The notes beneath the pieces were generated by a model, which saw nothing but the letters and a program-made list of their open reading frames with translations, was not told where the DNA came from and searched no databases. A DNA stretch of 64,000 nt, taken from Mercenaria mercenaria. Lineage: Eukaryota; Mollusca; Bivalvia; Venerida; Veneridae. The position numbers and the translations under genes are program-made. This document shows, in pieces, positions 28,417 through 38,738 of this stretch (its first letter is position 1; the number at the start of each line of letters is the position of its first letter). The stretch is taken from the NCBI RefSeq assembly GCF_021730395.1, contig NC_069361.1:74843001-74907000 (forward strand), read 5' to 3'.

Positions 28417-29740
28417 ATATTCATGGTCCATAAGTTTTCAAGAGAAGAAGTGGAACAAGTACACCAATCGAAACTTCTAACAACCCCTTTGTCATTCTTT
28501 AAAATATCTTTAATAATACAAAAATGTAGATTTAAGAAATTTTGCAGACATTTAGACAAATGGATTGTTAAAAACGTATGAAATTTCAAGAAAATCGAAT
28601 GGTGTAAAGATATCACTTTATCCTTTTTATGGTCCCTACCAGTTTTTAACTTGACGAGCAACTGTAATTTATAAGAGTGCGAGGTGTAGATCTTGAATTT
28701 TCCCTGATATATGGTCAAATATCAATTCTAATTTAAGTTTGTTTCTAAGATGTGACAAGGTTATTTTGTTTTTGACATGATTTATCTACCTTACGAAATT
28801 CCTCGTGTGTAACTTCTAGACAAAATAATAGAGAAAGCAGACAAGTCCAACATTTATTTACAATAAAGACAAACCGTTGACATCATTGCAGCACTACATT
28901 TTTACCCTAACAGAATTACGTTGACGATTTTTTAAGCTATGTCATAAACTTCAAAAAGTTTACAGCTGATTGTTTGATGGTTTTGCTTTTTCTTTGCTGA
29001 ACAGACAACTTATCCATTAATTATGTTATTTTGCCAATATCCTAAAAATGCGGAAACATCCCTTTTGATATTTAGCATACGCTTTGTTGTTTTTTTTTTC
29101 AAAGTCCAGCTAAATCAAAATATGTCACCGTATGTAATCACATAAATTTACTGATTTTAATTCAAGAAAATACAAAAAAAAAAAAAAAAAATCTCCAAAA
29201 TTGACAAACTAGCGAAAAACGTTATTAGGGAAGAAAACGACAACACAAACAAAATAACGTCGTTGTTGTTTGTTTCTTACCGGAAATAAATTATCTTTAA
29301 TTTATTAAATAAACCAGTGAAAACTTAATACACATTTTATATTGCGTAGTTTTTATGTACTTAAATGTTGTTATTTCTAGCGCGACAAATCTTTTGCCAA
29401 TATGGAACCAAATTCGAGATCACGAGCGACATCTTGATACAGCGTATTTTCAGTGCTATATACATTTTAATATTATTTTACCTATGTAACCCATCGTTTC
29501 GTTTACGTTTTTTTTTTGCAAAGTTAATTTGCGTTTGATTTGTACCGAGATGAAATAATACACATTCTTGCCGGGCAGGATTTTCCCGTGCTTTTCCGGT
29601 GCTAGAAAAACTCGTCTTACACCCAGTAATTTATGAATGAATGCGTAAATTCATACGCTGCTATAACAAAATAGCGCCTTAAAAAACCTTCGTTTTTCTT
29701 TATATCTTCTACAAATTGAAGAATAGGGCATGCAAGAAAA
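28417..29740. other. No supported gene; possible relic of the 44-kb duplicon
   Basis: The minus-strand frame 28386-28718 overlaps the preceding MITE and lacks support. At 29229-29262 GGGAAGAAAACGACAACAC and AAAATAACGTCGTTG echo the segment GGGAAGAAAAAGAAAACGAA..ACTACGTCGTTG at about 44993-45030. No other similarity could be followed by eye. Confidence 0.35.
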
Positions 29741-29860
29741 AGGAGCCTCGTTACCGCCTAAACAGTTACCCTCGTGCCGGATATTCCCATCTTTACCCGC
29801 AGGAGCCTCGTTACCGCCTAAACAGTTACCCTCGTGCCGGATATTTCCATCTTTACCCGC
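29741..29860 (+). repeat. Tandem duplication of a 60-bp unit
   Basis: Two units (29741-29800 and 29801-29860) differ at a single base (ATATTCCC versus ATATTTCC). Each reads on the plus strand as a 20-residue peptide, EPRYRLNSYPRAGYSHLYPQ in the first. The frame (29716-30000) has no signal peptide or splice context, so coding is uncertain. Part of the unit (GTTYAGGCGGTAACGAGGCT on the other strand) recurs at about 45795-45815. Confidence 0.7.
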
Positions 29861-30021
29861 AACCAGTGAAAAATTCTTATAGTAAATGCGACAAGAAGAG
29901 TATGCGCCACACGATACGATATATACTCCAGAAAAAAACTAACCTGATTGATTTAAAAGAAAGAAGACTTATGGCAATAAGTCATAAACAAATTCAATAA
30001 TGTGAATTTTTTGCTAATCTA

Positions 30022-31968
30022 CGGAAGCTTATTAGGGCCTACAGTTGGTGAGATGTTTTGTGCTAAGTCGACTTGGCTTTACTCGCCTAGATAAGATGTT
30101 TTACACATGTCAATAAAATTTATTGACAAAGATTAAAAGTATAGAGGTAATGCAACTTAACCTTTCGCGATATGCTCGATCTTTTTCCCTTTTCGACTTC
30201 ACTTTTCTCGATATGCTCGATGTTTTTCACTTTTCGACTTAACTTTTCTCAATATGCTCGATGTTTTTCTATTTTCGACAAATATTTAATTGAAAAAAAA
30301 TATACATGTACATTGTGATTTTCGAGATAAACATTGTGAGACGGATGGACAGACAGACAGATGGAGAGTAAACCTATAGTAATCTCAATATTTCCATGTA
30401 TTCACATACCAAATTACATTAACCTAGCCACTATAATTTTTTGTCATCAAAGGATCCATATGGGAAAACTATATTTTGACTATTTCTGTTGCCATAGCAA
30501 CATGAATTTTAACAAAGTGTTGTTCATAATTTCAATATTGCCCTCTATCACATACAAAATTACATTGATCTAGCTAGTATCAAAGCTTTGATAGTATTTG
30601 ATATATTTAGTCGAGCTAAAAAGGACAATCATATATAACTGAATGGGAGGGAGGAGGGGAGGGGGCGGGGGCGTGTGGAAGTGCTCTTTTAAAATTTCAC
30701 ATGTTCATACTGAAATAGAGCTGGAAAATAAAAAGAATATCTGGGGGAGGGATGTCACCCTGGTGGAGGGGGTGCAGGGTGTCGGGATGCGGGGAACTGT
30801 TGTTTTGAAATTTCACATTTTCACATGTTTATATTGAAAATATAGCTGAACAATAGATTTTTTAAGGGGGGGGGGGGGGGGCAGGTCACCTCAGTGTGGG
30901 GAGGGGGTTGTGATGTGGGGGTGGGGTGGAAGAGGGTGGAGTGTTGTTGTGTTATTATGAAATTTCACATGTTCATATTGAAATATAGCTGAAAAATAAA
31001 ATCATAAATGAAACAATAATTTTGTGCAGACAAGACCACAATTTAGACAAGTTTTGCCCTTTTAGGGGATATAACTCTCAAGTCAATCATGGGATATGCC
31101 TGGTTCAAGAAAGGAACCAAGATCTTTTGGTGGTAAAAGTTATGTGCAAGTTTAGTTAAAATCAACTCACAAACAAGAAGGGTTTTTGTAACAATAACAC
31201 ATGTCTCCCCCAGCCTCCATGATTTGTTACAGTGACTGTTTGTGCCAAGTAATTTGAAAATCCTTTAAGGGGTTTAAACAATACAGCCCGGACACGATTT
31301 GTGAAGGACAGACGGACGAACTTACAGGATTTGTGGGGTAATCCCTTATATTACCTATTATCTTCCTTTGATCCTTTTAACCCCACAATACTATTTTTTA
31401 ACCCCACAATACCAATTTAACCCCAGAATGACCACAACCTCAGAATGTCAAATTCAACAGAAACGCTAACCCCAAATTTACATGTAGGCACGTCGGGACA
31501 GACAGACGGACAGACAGACAACTCGGGGAAAAACAATATGTTTCCCTAGAATATTTCTGGCGTAGACATAATGAAACCATCACTGCGCAGACAAGACCAA
31601 TATAGGTAATTTTTGAACCTGACGTGTTTAAATATCACGTGACATGCATAATTATATCGCTTAAAGTAAAACTTCTCGAGAATAAAGATGTAACAAGTCG
31701 AGTAAATTATGTTGAAATACCAAATACATTTATCTTCTTGTTATGTTTCTTGACGACTTCGCTGAAAGATCTAGTTAGACGTGTAGAAGTTAATCGCATT
31801 GACAAATATTTCACGCAATTCGATAAAAAGTATGCGTAATGATTAAACACATTTACGTATAATGTATTAATTATCACGCCTTCATCAGATGTTTTTGTTC
31901 AAAACGAAAAGACACAAGTTGACTTGACGCGAAACTTTTAGATAAGTGGAGGCCCTGATAAGCTTCCG
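30022..31968. mobile_element. Composite TIR element with TA duplication (1.95 kb)
   Basis: The ends CGGAAGCTTATTAGGGCCTA and AGGCCCTGATAAGCTTCCG form terminal inverted repeats with TA on each side (30020-30021, 31969-31970). Near the left end are three units of about 42 bp of TTTTCGACTT..TCTCGATATGCTCGATG (30160-30285). Between 30340 and 31560 a second repeat is present, with G-rich 150-bp units ending in TGAAATTTCACATGTTCATA and GACAGACGGACGG tracts. It looks like a nested insertion. No transposase was found. Confidence 0.6.
30340..31560 (+). repeat. G-rich tandem-unit repeat nested in the composite element
   Basis: Units carry GGAGGGG..GGGTGTCGGGATGCGGGG and AAATTTCACATGTTCATATTG at about 30700, 30815 and 30962, with poly-G runs (for example 30866-30882). 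These are followed by a segment with GGGGATATAACTCTCAAGTCA and GACAGACGGACGGACAGACAG. Such GACAGACAG-containing repeats are frequent in bivalves. Confidence 0.5.
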
Positions 31969-32254
31969 TACTAATCTATGATTTATATGTAGATTATTAA
32001 TCACGTTGGGATATCGCATTGAGCCAATTTAGAACTAATTCCCGATGATGCAAAATAGTTCTTACAAGATAAATCGAGTCGCAGGTTTTTGCTAAGTAAA
32101 GTTGAATTTGAGGGAGTAAATATTTTAAACTCTGTTGGAAATTAAAAATAAACAAAAAGATTTAACAGTATATGTATTTTTTCAAGAATATTTTGTTATT
32201 TCAAAATAATATAGCTTGTGCATACCAGCATTTTCAGATACCGTAAACTGGGTC

Positions 32255-32467
32255 TTAACCCTTAGCCTGCTCGATTTCTAAAATGGACTGGTCCATCATT
32301 CAGTTTGGGCAATACCATTTATTACTCGAAGGGGTGTTCGCTGAAAATTTACTGACTGAATAGCGAAAAGTGCAGACCATGATCTGCCTGCACGCACGTG
32401 CAGGCTGATCTTGGTCTGCGCTTGCCGCAAAGGCAGAATCACTTGCCGCCAGCAGGCTAAAGGTTAA
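32255..32467. mobile_element. Palindromic MITE (CTGCACG/GCAGGCTGAT family), copy 2
   Basis: The inverted ends are TTAACCCTTAGCCTGCTCG and a stretch ending CCAGCAGGCTAAAGGTTAA. The interior has TTCAGTTTGGGCAATACCAT, GACCATGATCTGCCTGCACG, CACGTGCAGGCTGATCTTGG and GCCGCAAAGGCAGAATCACT. Its ends are the best preserved of the three copies. Confidence 0.8.
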
Positions 32468-33353
32468 ACGTGTCCAAATATAGAAAAATGTTACCTTGAA
32501 TGAAAAATTTCAAATACGAAAAACCTGTATGTATCAATCAAACAGCAGTACAGTTAGTTTTCAAGTTGTTAAGTGGCAAAACATATATTTCACAAAAAAG
32601 CTCATCTTATTCTTGGAGACACTAATATACAATTTGCATTTACTATCTTCAATTAATGAAAAAAAAATGCAATGAAGTATTACCTGTTACAGTTTAAGCA
32701 TTGAAATAGGCTTACATTTAAGAAATAATGTATAGAAAAAAAAACGTGTTTTAACGTTATCAATACATGAAAAGAGATTATACGTCCGCGGAATAATTTC
32801 AGGAGGGCATAGCCCGAGTGAATTATTCTGCCGATATATAACCGATTTTGAGTGCATTAATTTAATTAAAAAACACAATTTTTTTATACTTTATTTCAAT
32901 TTTAATATGCTCTTCATCTAAAACAGTAGAAAAATCTAGTTCATCGCACGTTAACATGACGTCATTTAAGCATAGGCGTGTTTTAACAGAACAAGCATAT
33001 TAGTATTTTATTTAATACGATAAAGTCACTCCAAGAAAAATCGTCGTTAAAGTAACATATATACGAAGTCTGCGAAAGAATATACAACATCCACAGAAAG
33101 CCTCTAAATATGTCTATTGCATTATTTATAAGTATACTGAAAATTAATAATCAAACAATATGTACAAAAAAGTAAACGCACGTGGATAAATTAAATAACA
33201 CGTAGAAAGACCATAGGCCATGATATCACAGATTTTAAATTCATAAACCAACTGTATGAATCGCGTATGCATTTTGAGGTTTCTGTTTGAATTATACACA
33301 CTGCTAGTATAATATCCATATGAACAAAAATTGTCCATATTATATAAATTGTC
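32468..33353. other. Probable 3' untranslated region and flank of paralogue B
   Basis: No frame is supported. A minus-strand AATAAAG at about 32888-32894 (TACTTTATTTC on plus) could serve as the polyadenylation signal of the gene ending at 33354, giving a 3' untranslated region of about 450 bases. Frames at 32687-32878 and 33144-33338 lack support. Confidence 0.35.
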
Positions 33354-34155
33354 TCAGAAATCAGCACCTGCTCTTTGAAACCCGACTTTGTGAGTTAGAT
33401 TGTCCCCCTGTCCAGCCGTGTATATATTTGGTGTCTTGACGTATTCGCTCTCCGCCTCGGATTTCTTGTTGTATTGCGCCGGAGGGCCCTTGCCCTCCTT
33501 TCCACGCCCGACAGATTCCTCAGACATGGAAGAGTCAGATCGATCAAAGGAAACGGAGCCAGAATTCCGTCCCCGCAAAAGATACCAAAGTCCGAAACCC
33601 CCTCCGCTGACTACAACGGATCCTAGGGCTCCTACAGCTCCGGCGAGGGCTTCATTTCCCGTGTCCTGCTCTTCAACGTCGACGTTTTCATCGCCGTATT
33701 TGCATGTGCACTTTGGTACAACGCTACACTGTAAAAGAAAAGATGGGTTTTTAACTTTTTTTTTAAACATGTGAAAAAAGTATTGTGTTTAATGGTTGTT
33801 TTACAATGAACTAAATCTTTTCTTTATAATCGCTTGAAAATTTATAAAAACTAGATACAGGAAGTCTATGTAGAGTTCTTTGGAAACTGTTGTTTTAGAA
33901 AATGAATTTATTAAACTATATTACATAATTTACTCATGTTATTGCATCATATTGTCATTTATAAAAAAAAAGTTTATAACGGCGAAACAGTAGCGGATGG
34001 AGTGATTTTATAAATTTATCAAAACAAAACAAAATAAAATAAATAAATAAATAAATAGAATAATCAATTAAAGCATTTACCTGTTGTCCGTAGGTTATGG
34101 CCACAACAGTGATGAAAATTGCAAGTAAAACAAATCTCTTCGTCAAATGGGCCAT
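33354..34155 (-). CDS. Small type I membrane protein (paralogue B), two exons, 149 aa, unrecognised family
   Basis: Exon 1 (34155-34081, 25 codons) begins MAHLTKRFVLLAIFITVVAI, a signal peptide, and ends CAACAG|GTAAAT. I chose this ATG over an upstream in-frame TTG. Exon 2 (33728-33354) follows a TTTCTTTTACAG acceptor in phase 0. The product has C26, C32 and C34 (CSVVPKCTC), an acidic spacer, a transmembrane helix at about 53-76 with SGGGFGLWYLLRGRN, the tail motif DRSDSSMSEES, a PPAQY segment, and a longer carboxyl tail than paralogue A. The shared intron position, cysteine positions and tail motif show common descent with 24649-25239. The function is unknown; a surface receptor-adaptor or stalk protein is a guess. 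Confidence 0.75.
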
Positions 34156-34500
34156 TGTTAATTCATACTGCAATGTGTTGTTTAAAAATTAATTTTTATT
34201 CCAAACGTATAACCCGAGTTTATGAATTGTTGATCCAAACTTTGTTGGCTTGTAAAAACATTGGATAAATCGTTTATCATCTGTGATACAGATTTTGGTA
34301 GGATTAGTGGAATTAAAGGGATTTATTTCATATATATTGTCTGTTTGATTTATCTGGCCATCTTTAAGACCTGTCCTAGTTTTACTGAAATTTCAAGTAG
34401 GATGTTACCATATCATTCATATCACAGAATGTCTAGCATATAAAATACCACTGCATCATGGACATTGCCATTCACTCCAGTCAGAGGTTCACGGTGTTCT
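34156..34500. other. Upstream flank of paralogue B
   Basis: This is A+T-rich sequence that should contain the promoter. I see no convincing TATA box or conserved block. The plus-strand frame 34261-34443 is unsupported. Confidence 0.35.
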
Positions 34501-34670
34501 GTTAGGACCTTCGTTCTTTTGCCCTTCGCCCTATAGATAGGTAAACGCGAATTTTCGTACTGTATTTTCGCGCCGTCTCATCGTATCTTCGCATCGCATT
34601 ATCGCCCTTACCAATGTATAGGGCGAAGGGGCGAAATAACAATGGCGAAACAAAGACATACGGCCCTAAC
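34501..34670. mobile_element. Short palindromic MITE (GTTAGGRCC ends)
   Basis: The ends GTTAGGACC and GGCCCTAAC are inverted repeats. Inside, CCCTTCGCCCTATAGATAGG pairs loosely with CCAATGTATAGGGCGAAGGG, and CGCGAA/TTCGCG motifs fill the centre. There is no coding capacity; the minus-strand frame across it is a by-product. Confidence 0.6.
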
Positions 34671-36594
34671 CTCTTTATGTAATGCAAAAACAAGTGAAGA
34701 TGGAACTAAAACGATGATATTTCACAATGTGCTTAAACTTTTGTTTTGGAGGTTATCTTAGTAAAGAAGGCATTTGATATGATTTATGATTGTATTATGC
34801 GTTACATCCTTACAGTTCTTAACCGGTCTATCCGACAAAAATCCAACAGGTATAGAACGTAGCCACGCATGACATCAAGGCAACGTCTTAGTCTATTAGA
34901 CTGAGTACACTATACAAACACACGTGTAACAAACAGACACGAACATGCATACAGTCCGGTAAATGACAAAACTGCCATTCACTTCTTTAGCCTGAAAGTA
35001 TTTAGTTCCTGCTAGGTACAGTTTTTTTTCTTAAAGCCCTGCTCCGCGGCTATTCAAATTCTATTTTGTGTATGCAACCCATGATTACAACAGGTAACAG
35101 TTAACGGCCACGCGCCACACTTTATTTCATAGTTCATAATCAGGATGTTCATGCTTTTTCAGTGACAATTTAAGGTTAAACGGTAGGACTGCATGGAGCA
35201 GGTCTTTAAATGAACTGCACAAATAAATCAATAAGTCGGTCACATTAAAAATGGCATGACCAATACTTTCTAAAAATAAAGGAGATAAAGCATGATCTTA
35301 AAAATATAGATGATGGAGGGAGGTATTGTGATTAGCCTGCCGGTACCAGATAACGGTCTGGAATCGATATAAAGATCGGCAGTATCGATTATCTGTTACC
35401 TTACGTTGATAACGATAATCCAATGTTAACAATCTTCTTCGACCCCTTTTTCCTTTCCTTGGACGAAAGTCAAGTATTGGTGCATTGTATATGATTACAT
35501 GTCAGGTACTGAACAGTTAATTATTTAAAGATATGATATTGCCTTAAATTCTTAAAAGCTTCAGATTATATGAAGTCTGTATTATTTAACTGGGTTTGAT
35601 AGGGAAAACTTTATAATTTTTTTAAAATGAGTTTTATGTAGATATTATAGGAATTAACAAAGAGTTGGCCGTGTCGTCTGGTTATTTTTTACACATCTAG
35701 ACCAAGTTCATTGGTTCAAATAATAAATGCAATTTTCTTGTGATCAATCGCTTAGCAGGTACCTTTCTCTCCCCAAACCTGTCTAAAAATTATATGGAAC
35801 ATATACAGGAGAGCACATTCCAGACATGTTACTTTACTGTATGATGAAATTGGAGTGGACATGGCATCGTTCTCAGTTCCTGTATCATTATACTCATTAA
35901 CAAATCATCTCGTTTGTTGTATGCCGTTTCAACAGCTTAAGGTAGCGGACCCGTTATGACACTCGGCAATTTAGGTGTGATTAGCAATCTGATCACCTCG
36001 GCCTTTATGCTACGCAATTTACCGGAGAATACGGAAATACCCGATGTTGCACGATTGTGTGATTAGGTGATTAGACAATTCGCCATTCCTCGGGCGTAAA
36101 GTAGCTCAAAGCACTCATAACCTTTCCGAAACAACTGGAAAATGCAGAAATTCCAAACAGAACACGTACTCTGCCAGTTGCTATTATAGGTCCTTTACCT
36201 TAAATTAAACTTTGCTGAGATTACTTAATGCAAATCAATGAATTTGCTGAAAAAAGTGAAAATATTTCCGTACCTAAGACATAACCGGAATCACTTGTAC
36301 TCGTCGATTAAAGTTCTAAATTATTCATTCCTGGCTTTAATTCGTAAACCCAGTACGTAATCCGGTTCACATAGTACCAAATGAAAGTGATTAAGGGGCA
36401 GGTACAGAATAACACAATACAGTGACAGAGATCTTTTCACCGCCCGTAATACATCTCAGTTTCTTCATAACATCAAACATGCATTATTCAAAATTCACTT
36501 TCTGTACTACAAACAATTTCACTGAGATAGCATTACGTAATGCATTATGATCAGTTTTCAATTTAATATGAATTTTTAATCATGCTTCTGACTA
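34671..36594. other. Intergenic; contains one dispersed repeat segment
   Basis: At 35985-36056 the sequence ATCTGATCACCTCGGCCTTT..ACCGGAGAATACGGAAATAC..GATGTTGCACGATTGT recurs in inverse orientation at 42829-42912. A plausible small palindrome occurs at 35355-35400 (ATCGATATAAAGATCGGCAG/..ATCGAT). Nothing else is recognised. Confidence 0.45.
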
Positions 36595-36595
36595 G

Positions 36596-36810
36596 TTAAC
36601 CGTTACGCTGCTAAATTTCTATAATAAACTTGTCCATCTTTCAGTTTGGACAGTACCATTAACTGTCAGAAGGGAAGCAAAGTAAAAAGGATACTGTTTG
36701 AATGGCGATCAGTGCAGGTCATGATCAGACTGCATGGATATGCGGGCTGATCATGATCTGCACTGGTCGCAAAGGCAGAATCAATCGTGTCCAGCGTGAT
36801 AAGGGTAAAG
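36596..36810. mobile_element. Palindromic MITE (CTGCACG/GCAGGCTGAT family), copy 3
   Basis: It begins TTAACCGTTACGCTGCTAAA and ends CGTGTCCAGCGTGATAAGGG then TAAAG. The internal TCAGTTTGGACAGTACCATT, AGACTGCATGGATATGCGGG, CTGATCATGATCTGCACTGG and TCGCAAAGGCAGAATCAATC align with the copies at 28214 and 32255. Confidence 0.78.
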
Positions 36811-38167
36811 AGATTTTTGTGACAAAAGTAGATGCAATTAAGAGCTGACGGCAGTTGTCATGGTAATTATACTGTGCTGAATTCCATAAAGCAAAGGCAT
36901 CTCCTAACTTTAAGTAAAAATAAAAGAAAATGACATTTAAAAAAAGACTTTTTGAAATAGTCGTTACTTCGTTGTTTATTTTAATATCGCATGGTACGGC
37001 AATTTTCTTTTGATTTTAACAACATTTAAACACGTTAACACACATTATTATACAAAAACTTCACCGATATATAATAAAAGCATTTTTGTCACATTGTCAA
37101 ATAGCATGCTAATTCCACTTCATTCAATATTAAGATCAATCATAAAAATGTTTCGCGTATGGTGCTTGCCACAACCTAACAAGATGCCGAACATAAAAAA
37201 AAAAATGATTTTGTTGGTTTTTATTTCATTATTTTTTTATCTGTTTGAGAGAAATAGCATTTTATTGTATAGATATATTAGAACTGGTTACTTGGCACGT
37301 TAATCAAAATAACAAGAAACGCTGTTGTCATTGCACATGTATAAAACATCTGAACTGAGAAGAAAAAAACAACACTATTTGGTAAAGACTTTCTAAAATG
37401 GGAAATCCAAATAGTGGACTCTTTATGTTCATGACGTGGTAAGAATAAACGGAAATGTTTAATTTGTTACTGAAACAAGCGGCATTGTTTCTGTTCACTG
37501 TTTTCACTGAGGGTCTGTAGGACAGGTTTGAAACTAAAGACCATGATCAGAAAGTCAAAAGATGGTCTTTATGCGCCCGTGGTCTTTATTCACAGGATAA
37601 CACGAACTGAAAATGTTTTCGTTCGGAATGAACCAGCGGTCTGTAAAATCAGGTGAAGTATTTTCTCTTGCATAGGAATGACAATACGTGGTCTTTACAG
37701 ACAGATGGTCTGATTCACATGTTTAGGTTAACTGAGAACAACAAAATCAATCAGTAGTGACGGTCATCCAAATTTTTCTTAGAACGTTAATGAAAACATA
37801 AAATACGCGAAGTGTCTGCGATAAGAAACATTTAGAAAACGTGACTGTTGCACGACGGAAGACATAGTACCAGTTGTAAAATATGAATAGTACCCTTTTA
37901 TTGGTATAACGTATCTCTATGCAAACTCGGAGTCCTGACTGTCCAGAGATTTTTCATATTCTTGAAGCTATTAACATTTTAAGAGAGCTATTCATTATCA
38001 ATGATTTCTTGCCTCTGTTTATATAAAACAGCAAGATAACGTACTCATGCTAACTTTATCATATCTTTACAACAGTTGTCTTTCTTTCCTCACGTTTCCA
38101 TCCAAGCAGCAGTACCCTGAAAGAGAATAGCAAGTATTTGGTATAGCGGAAAATAAAATAAATTAAA
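36811..38167. other. No supported gene; GGTCTTTA-repeat segment at 37510-37740
   Basis: The frame 37010-37303 is A+T-driven and unsupported. Between 37510 and 37740 the phrases GGTCTTTATGCGCCCGTGGTC, GTGGTCTTTATTCACAGG, GTGGTCTTTACAGACAGATG and GGTCTGATTCAC recur, resembling the motif-rich interior of the element at 1913-2428. It may be a relative without clear ends. Confidence 0.35.
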
Positions 38168-38197
38168 ATAAATAAATAAGTAAATAAAATAAACAAA

Positions 38198-38228
<31 letters not shown>

Positions 38229-38231
38229 AAA
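38168..38231. repeat. (AAAT)n microsatellite
   Basis: AAAT/AATA repeats run almost uninterrupted, with the purest stretch at about 38196-38229. Confidence 0.9.
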
Positions 38232-38647
38232 GATACAGAATTTTTTATTTTCCATAATTATCATGAAGTTAAGAAATTAAGCGGACAAAACCAGTTGAAT
38301 TACTGCTATGATCATTTTTGATGCAGTTGAAACTAATCAGAAAAATATGAGTTCGGAAGATGAAGTAGAAATCTATATGAGATAAAACAATTATTTGTTT
38401 GATCTGTCCGGTTTTCACAAATTACGTCATACGGCAACTGGTAGAGGAACACCCCATGTGCTACTACTGGAATTCTTTCAGGCATGGACAAGCCCCTGAG
38501 TAGAACACACGACTTTTAGTAGAAAGAAATTATACATCCTAAGTGATGATCTCGAACTCAGAGTGGTTAGGAGAAAAGTGATTCGATGTTGACTTCTGAT
38601 TCCTAACCCACACGGTCACGGCGACAACTCCACCTCCTCTCCCCGCT

Positions 38648-38738
38648 TCCCCCCCCCACCCATCCCCCCCATCCCCCCCATCCCCCCTCTCACCCTAAAT
38701 CCACTCTCCCCCTCTCACCCTAAATCCACTCTCCCATC
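38648..38738. repeat. C-rich tract and 23-bp minisatellite overlapping the end of the SLC46 gene
   Basis: CCCCCCATC units are followed by two copies of CTCTCACCCTAAATCCACTC + TCC. The proposed stop codon of the SLC46-type gene (38720-38722) lies in the second copy, so its last few residues are encoded by repeat sequence. Confidence 0.8.

Noticed and set aside
28386-28718. 110-codon minus-strand frame
   Set aside because: It overlaps the MITE at 28214-28416 and lacks a signal, domain or splice site.
33400-33774. 124-codon plus-strand frame
   Set aside because: It is antisense to exon 2 of paralogue B, which has the better gene structure.
37010-37303. 97-codon plus-strand frame with a hydrophobic segment
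   Set aside because: It is A+T-rich chance composition with no splice context and no conserved pattern.
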